The translations under genes were made by a program, and so were the position numbers. DNA of 11,157 bases from assembly GCA_003456095.1 (NCBI GenBank), contig DMPF01000150.1, forward strand, positions 1 to 11,157, given 5' to 3'. This document shows, one piece after another, positions 6,870 to 11,157 of this stretch. The stretch's first letter is position 1. Every line of letters starts with the position of its first letter. The notes under the pieces were generated by a model. It made no database searches, had not been told where the DNA came from, and saw nothing but the letters and a program-made list of their open reading frames with translations. This stretch comes from Bacillota bacterium. GTDB taxonomy: Bacteria; Bacillota; Dethiobacteria; DTU022; UBA8154.

Positions 6870-6981
6870 GGTAAAAATTTCGGGACACAATGAAAATTTC
6901 GGGACACAATGAAAATTTTTTTTGAAAAATTTTCATTGTGTCCCGAAATTTTTTAATTTTTTGTGTCCCGAAATTTTTACC
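6870..6981. repeat. 112-bp composite inverted repeat (MITE-like or insertion-sequence end remnant)
   Basis: Four perfect copies of AAATTTCGGGACACAA occur here: two direct (6875-6890, 6894-6909) and two inverted (6936-6951, 6961-6976). They build a nested hairpin. The outer 21-bp perfect stem pairs 6870-6890 with 6961-6981. The inner stem is 28 bp (6893-6920 with 6925-6952) around a 4-base loop at 6921-6924. There is no open reading frame and no clear direct target duplication at the edges. The right end includes the final bases and stop codon of the M42 gene. Doubled terminal repeats recall ends of some transposons, so a non-autonomous element is plausible. It could also be a dispersed palindromic repeat that helps end transcription of the peptidase operon. 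Nothing else in the window carries the unit. Confidence 0.85.
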
Positions 6982-7972
6982 ATTGTGTTTGCAGCAGGGC
7001 AAGCAGCAGGGAAACGCTGTTTTCCATATCGTTGCGGTCCACCATCTCCCCCGGTGTATGAATGTAGCGGCAGGGTATGGAGAGGGCGCCTGTAGGCACA
7101 CCTTCCCGGGAAAGGTGGATCGCTCCCGCGTCCGTGCCTCCCTGTTCCAACACTTCCAGCTGGTAGGGAATAGCCCGTGCTTCTGCCACACGGCGCATCA
7201 GCGCGGTAACGCGGGGATGGCAGATCACCGAATTGTCCTTTAGCTTAACTGTAGGCCCCTTGCCCAGGGAAACATCTGTCTTGAACTGAGGCTCGGGTGT
7301 ATCGCCGGTGCGCGTAACATCCACCGCTAGGCCAAAATGGGGTTTGATGCGGTACGCTACAACTTGGGCACCGCGCAATCCCACTTCTTCCTGCACGGTA
7401 AAAACAAAGGTTACAGCCTGGGGCAGTTCGGCAGGCAGACGGCGTATGGTTTCCAGGAGTACCACACAGCCGGCCCTGTTATCCATTGTCCCGGCAATAA
7501 AGCGTTCCCTTTCTTGCACCAGCGGCGCGGCAAAGACAGCTGTGTCGCCGATCTGCACCTGCTCCTGCGCTTCTTCACGGCTGCCAGCACCTATATCGAT
7601 AAAGAGCTTGGAAAAATCAAGGCTCTTCTGTTCCTTAATTTTCTCCTGGCCGATCACACCATTTACACCCCGCGATAACTTCAGACGCATTCCCGGCAGA
7701 GAATGAACCTGAATCCCCCCAATCGGGGCAAAACGCAAAAATCCGTTTTCTTCAATACTGGTAACCATAAAGCCGACCCCATCCATATGGGCGGCAACCA
7801 TAATCCTTTTGCCGCCACCATTTCCCCGTGAAACGATGAGATTGCCCAGATCATCCACAACCACATCAGTTTCACCCAACCGCGACAATTCTTGCCGCAA
7901 CAGGTCGCGCACCTCTTCTTCCCGGCCGGCGGGGCCAAAAGCTGCGGTGAGCCTGGTAAGCCATTCCTTCAT
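6977..7972 (-). CDS. M42 family metallo-aminopeptidase, third copy in transcription order
   Basis: M42 enzymes (glutamyl aminopeptidase, TET peptidase, FrvX/YsdC type) are cytoplasmic, usually dodecameric di-metal aminopeptidases that trim short peptides. Many relatives are misnamed endoglucanase M. This 331-residue copy keeps the full set of expected ligands: H62 and D64 in AAHMDGVG, D164 in TMDNRAG, the catalytic pair E195-E196 in VQEEVG, D218 in LAVDVT and H305 in CRYIHTP. It is the shortest of three tandem paralogues, and its last codon (Trp) and stop lie inside the outer arm of the adjacent inverted repeat. The ATG at 7972 has AAGGGG nine bases upstream and lies three bases after the previous gene, implying one operon. 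The substrate preference cannot be read from the sequence. Confidence 0.93.
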   Translation of the reverse strand: MKEWLTRLTAAFGPAGREEEVRDLLRQELSRLGETDVVVDDLGNLIVSRGNGGGKRIMVAAHMDGVGFMVTSIEENGFLRFAPIGGIQVHSLPGMRLKLSRGVNGVIGQEKIKEQKSLDFSKLFIDIGAGSREEAQEQVQIGDTAVFAAPLVQERERFIAGTMDNRAGCVVLLETIRRLPAELPQAVTFVFTVQEEVGLRGAQVVAYRIKPHFGLAVDVTRTGDTPEPQFKTDVSLGKGPTVKLKDNSVICHPRVTALMRRVAEARAIPYQLEVLEQGGTDAGAIHLSREGVPTGALSIPCRYIHTPGEMVDRNDMENSVSLLLALLQTQW

Positions 7973-7975
7973 CTT

Positions 7976-8998
7976 TTACAACCCCTTTGCCAGTACTGAG
8001 TTAATAAATCCATCCACAACTTCCACCACGTTGCGCCAATCCGCCAGGCAGAGCAAAGAGGCGGGACCGTGCAGATAGCGGCAGGGGGTAGAGATCACCC
8101 CGGCAGGTACCCCCTCCCGGGTCTGGGTTACGGCTCCGCCGTCGGTAGAGCTGCCCGTAAAACGGCGAAATTGGCAGGAAATATTCTGTTCCTGCGCAAC
8201 CGTCATGAGCCGTTCCAGGATGCGCGGGTGGGCGATCAGTGAATCGTCCTGCAGGGTAAAGGCAGGGCCTTTCCCCAGCAGCGTAACCTGGTCCTTTTCC
8301 TCCACATCAGGCAGATCCGCCGCAATCGTCGTCTCCACAACCAGGGCCATGCGGGGATTAAGGCGATAGGCGGCTGCCCTGGCGCCGCGGCAGCCAATCT
8401 CCTCCTGCACCGTAAAAACAGCGGTAAATGAACCGGGGAAATCACGCTGCAGGATTTCCAACAGGGCGGCGCAGCCCGCCCTGTTGTCCAGGGCCTTTCC
8501 TTTAAAGGTATCCGCAAAGGTTGCTGTCCGGGCCGCAAAGGAGACATAATCGCCAACCTTGATCACTTTTGCCGCGTCATCCTTATCCTTTGCCCCTATG
8601 TCAATATAGAGTTTATCCACTTCCAGGAGTTTTCCCCGCTCCTCTTTTTTCTGCAGGTGGACGGCTTTGGCACCGATGACCCCGCTGATGCCGGCACTGC
8701 CGATGTACACCGGGCAGGAGACAAGAAACTGCTCATCGATGCCCCCCACCTTGTAGAAGCGCAGATGGCCGCACTTTTCAATGGCAGAAACCATCAAACC
8801 CACTTCATCCATATGGGCGGCGAGCATGAGGCCTCCAACAGCTCCTGTTGCGCCGTCACCTTTATAAGCATAAAGGTTCCCTAAGGCATCACAGTCATGA
8901 TGGATACCCCAGGCTGACAATTTCCCCCGGATAAAATCCCGGACCATGTCCTCATTGCCGGAGACACCGGAAAGCTCGCTCAGTTCTTTTAAAAACAT
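7976..8998 (-). CDS. M42 family metallo-aminopeptidase, second copy
   Basis: This is a 340-residue paralogue of its two neighbours with the same fold: a catalytic di-metal domain interrupted by a beta-rich PDZ-like insertion at about residues 70-165. Expected metal and catalytic residues are present: H62 and D64 in AAHMDEVG, D171 in KALDNRAG, E199-E200 in VQEEIG and H310 in CRYLHGP. The position filled by Asp in the two flanking copies is Glu222 here (LVVETTIAADLP). This is an accepted variant in other M42 proteins and hints at a different subfamily, so the three genes are not recent copies. The ATG at 8998 is preceded by GGAGG at seven bases and overlaps the end of the upstream paralogue by ten bases, implying translational coupling. 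Confidence 0.93.
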   Translation of the reverse strand: MFLKELSELSGVSGNEDMVRDFIRGKLSAWGIHHDCDALGNLYAYKGDGATGAVGGLMLAAHMDEVGLMVSAIEKCGHLRFYKVGGIDEQFLVSCPVYIGSAGISGVIGAKAVHLQKKEERGKLLEVDKLYIDIGAKDKDDAAKVIKVGDYVSFAARTATFADTFKGKALDNRAGCAALLEILQRDFPGSFTAVFTVQEEIGCRGARAAAYRLNPRMALVVETTIAADLPDVEEKDQVTLLGKGPAFTLQDDSLIAHPRILERLMTVAQEQNISCQFRRFTGSSTDGGAVTQTREGVPAGVISTPCRYLHGPASLLCLADWRNVVEVVDGFINSVLAKGL

Positions 8999-10041
8999 GT
9001 TAATTCCTCCACAAAGGCACGATCCACGCCGGCAGCAAAAAATGCCAGCAGGCGTCCGGCCCCCTTCAGGTCGTCCAGGTCGAGGAGTTCCACAGATGTA
9101 TGCATATAGCGCAAGGGGACGGAAAGGAGCGCTGCGGGGATTCCCTCCCGGCTTACCTGGATCGCCCGGGCGTCCGTGCCTGTAGGTCCGGGGGAGACAT
9201 CTTTTCCATGGGGGATCTTGTAGTCCGATGCTATCGCAAGCAGCCGTTCGTAAAGGCGGGGGTGAATATTGGGACCGCTGGTGATTACCGGTCCCTTGCC
9301 AAGCGGGGAAACCTCATGCTCCAGTGCGCCGGGGAAATCCCCGTGGCAGACATCCACAGCCACTCCCAGGTCCGGTTCCAGACCGTACGTGGAAACCATC
9401 GCCCCCCTGACACCGACTTCTTCCTGTACGGTAGCCACAAGATAAATATCAGCTTCATGTTCCATGCGGCTTAAGTCACGGGCACACTGCCAAAGCACGG
9501 CAACCCCGGCCCGGTCATCAAATGCCTTACCGGCGCGACAGCGGTGACGCAGCGTGATCATATCCCGGCGAATCGCCACCACCGCACCCACCTCAATGCC
9601 GGCCCGTACCGCTTCCGGGGGAAGGCCTGTATCAATAAAAAGAGCTTCCAGCTCCGGAGCCTTCTTTTCTTTCTCCCCCTTACGCAGGTGGGGCGGCAGC
9701 TGGCCGATTACACCGGGATATTTTTCTTTTCCGTGGATGGTCACATCCTGGCCGGGCAGTGTACGCAGATCAAAGCCTCCCAGTGTACCAAAGCGCAGAA
9801 AGCCCTTTTCCGTTATGGATGTTACGATGAGACCAATCTCATCCATATGTGCACAGAACATAATACGGGGCGCGGGAGTACCTTTTCCCTTTTTATAAAA
9901 AATGAGGTTTCCCAGGTTATCCCGGCGAACCTCCGCCACATACGCTGAAAAAGCACGGGCAATAGCAGCCGCCGTGCTCTCTTCATAGCCGGATACGCCG
10001 TCCCCTTCCGTTATTTTTTTTAGAAAATCTTCCAGTTCCAT
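8989..10041 (-). CDS. M42 family metallo-aminopeptidase, first copy
   Basis: The 350-residue protein is the longest and most upstream of the three M42 paralogues. Visible hallmarks are H65 and D67 in CAHMDEIG, D175-D176 in KAFDDRAG (one of these Asp residues bridges the metals), E207-E208 in VQEEVG, D230 in VAVDVCHGD and H314 in LRYMHTS. A lysine-rich stretch (HLRKGEKEKKAPE, about 118-130) in the insertion domain has no counterpart in the shortest copy and may sit in the loop that lines the central cavity of the assembled particle; that placement is inference. The ATG at 10041 follows a modest AAAGGG site and lies 23 bases after the MetE-like gene, consistent with one transcript of four genes. 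Confidence 0.93.
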   Translation of the reverse strand: MELEDFLKKITEGDGVSGYEESTAAAIARAFSAYVAEVRRDNLGNLIFYKKGKGTPAPRIMFCAHMDEIGLIVTSITEKGFLRFGTLGGFDLRTLPGQDVTIHGKEKYPGVIGQLPPHLRKGEKEKKAPELEALFIDTGLPPEAVRAGIEVGAVVAIRRDMITLRHRCRAGKAFDDRAGVAVLWQCARDLSRMEHEADIYLVATVQEEVGVRGAMVSTYGLEPDLGVAVDVCHGDFPGALEHEVSPLGKGPVITSGPNIHPRLYERLLAIASDYKIPHGKDVSPGPTGTDARAIQVSREGIPAALLSVPLRYMHTSVELLDLDDLKGAGRLLAFFAAGVDRAFVEELTCF

Positions 10042-10064
10042 CTTTTCCCTTTCTTGCTTCCTGC

Positions 10065-11141
10065 CTATTTTCCCGCCAGACGCTCCCTTAGCTCAGCCGT
10101 AAGGCGATAGACCTTTTCCGCTTGGGGGACAGTGAGCACAGCGGCACCACAACTGGGGGTCAACATATATTGTTCCCGCAATAGCCCCTCCGCAACCCCT
10201 TTTTTGCACAGACGATCAATATCCCGCGCAAAGATCTGCCACAGGCGGCCACAGTCCTCGATTTCAATCTCCGGTGCGGTAGGGACAAGGCCCCAGCCCA
10301 GGCAGCCGCCCCGCTGCAAAAACGCCTGCAGCTCTTCGCTGTATACCAGTAAGGAAGGGAAATGGCTGTACGCGTCAAAGTTGACCACATGCAAGGGCAG
10401 TTCAAATAGAATGGACCAATCCACGCCGGAACAGCAGTGCACACCGGCGTAAGCCCCTTCCGCCGTAATGGCGCGGATAACCTCCCGCAGGCTCTCCTGA
10501 ATATGCTCACGGGAGAGGGAGATATAGGTTGACTGACCAAAGGAGAGCAAGGCAGGTTCGTCGACAAAAACAAGGACGGGGCAGGAGAAGCGTTTTAAAG
10601 TACGCACCTGCCAGCGGGCCAGCATGGTCAGATTGCGCGTGATAATCTCCCGCAGCTCGTGACGGTAAAAGGCGGCAGTCTGATCGCCCCCTGTTAACTG
10701 AAGGCCGAGGGAAAGGGGACCGCTGATCTGGCCTTTTATGTATCGGAGCGGAGCATCTCCCGCAAGCTGAGACCGCTTATCCAGAAAAGAATAAAAGCCT
10801 TCTGCCGTTTCCTCTGGAAAAGCAAAAAAACTAAGGGCTCCATCCATCTCTTCCTCCGTCTGCAGGCAGAGGTTGTAAAAGCGTTCCAATTTGACGGGCC
10901 AATCATCATCCATATCACAGAAAAAAGGGGGGCTTTCATTTATTTGGAGCATTCCCAGTTTCTCCAGGGCATAGAGGGACTGGCGGACAAATCCTTCCGC
11001 CCGCCCGCGTGCCGGAAGTTGAGGCCAATGGGGCGCATCGGGAAAATGGGTAAAAATAAGGCGAAGGGCCGCTTCGGCGCCGGTGTGGGGCAAACTGCCA
11101 ATCCCTGTGGCCGTGCCATAAAGAAATTGAGGCCTGCGCAA
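10065..11141 (-). CDS. Short MetE-like zinc methyltransferase (UROD/MetE-like superfamily)
   Basis: The 358-residue protein resembles only the C-terminal catalytic half of cobalamin-independent methionine synthase MetE, which is about 750 residues long. It begins with ATGIGSLPHT near residue 11. It has FVDEPAL at 192-198, a His-x-Cys zinc motif (H235, C237 in GVHCCSGVDW) and a distal Cys (C331 in LTPSCGAA), matching the MetE H-x-C...C zinc site that activates a thiol acceptor. The N-terminal half of MetE is absent, so a folate donor bound in the full-length manner is unlikely. Short 'core' MetE proteins reported in anaerobes use methylcobalamin, and this could be one, but the acceptor may also be a different thiol. 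The start is uncertain: position 11141 is TTG with a weak GGAAGA site, and the frame remains open to the window edge, so the gene may begin further upstream. Three M42 peptidase genes follow it closely. Confidence 0.75.
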   Translation of the reverse strand: MRRPQFLYGTATGIGSLPHTGAEAALRLIFTHFPDAPHWPQLPARGRAEGFVRQSLYALEKLGMLQINESPPFFCDMDDDWPVKLERFYNLCLQTEEEMDGALSFFAFPEETAEGFYSFLDKRSQLAGDAPLRYIKGQISGPLSLGLQLTGGDQTAAFYRHELREIITRNLTMLARWQVRTLKRFSCPVLVFVDEPALLSFGQSTYISLSREHIQESLREVIRAITAEGAYAGVHCCSGVDWSILFELPLHVVNFDAYSHFPSLLVYSEELQAFLQRGGCLGWGLVPTAPEIEIEDCGRLWQIFARDIDRLCKKGVAEGLLREQYMLTPSCGAAVLTVPQAEKVYRLTAELRERLAGK

Positions 11142-11157
11142 GCCTGCAAGGTCTTCC

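Noticed and set aside
6870..6981. Four identical 16-mers considered as a CRISPR array
   Set aside because: The copies are in both orientations, spaced by a few AT-rich bases rather than unique 30-40 base spacers, and no cas gene is near.

Overview
The window is about 11 kb of bacterial chromosome in which every convincing gene lies on the minus strand, so transcription runs from high to low coordinates. The gene order pan genes / dprA / topA / xerC, the strong GGAGG-type ribosome binding sites, the TTG and GTG starts and the three-ribbon topoisomerase I all suggest a Firmicute. An anaerobic, Clostridia-like lineage is most likely, because a stand-alone MetE-like methyltransferase and several M42 aminopeptidases are also present. 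The species cannot be named from this sequence.

In the direction of transcription the layout is as follows. (1) 11141-6977: a short MetE-like zinc methyltransferase, then three consecutive and clearly paralogous M42 metallo-aminopeptidases, packed with gaps or overlaps of at most 23 bases. (2) 6981-6870: a nearly perfect inverted repeat built from four identical 16-base units. It begins inside the last codons of the third peptidase gene and ends against the -35 box of the next promoter. (3) 6869-6664: promoter, a leader RNA with two tandem hairpins sharing a GGANCCGUAA...GGAC core, and an intrinsic terminator just before the first ribosome binding site. This looks like an attenuated pantothenate leader resembling the 'pan' RNA motif. 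(4) 6657-3676: a four-gene pantothenate operon, in the order Rossmann/DUF2520 protein (candidate ketopantoate reductase), panB, panC, panD. Together these would cover the route from 2-oxoisovalerate and aspartate to pantothenate. (5) 3660-514: dprA with its own extended -10 promoter, then topA. (6) 459-1: a promoter and the 5' part of xerC, which runs off the window edge.

DprA, TopA and XerC are DNA-transaction housekeeping proteins, and the pan operon feeds coenzyme A synthesis. Most genes are ordinary. The parts most worth a second look are the pan leader, the hairpin repeat wedged between two operons, the DUF2520 gene as the likely missing reductase, and the M42 triplet next to the MetE-like gene. 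No new defence or mobile-gene system is visible.
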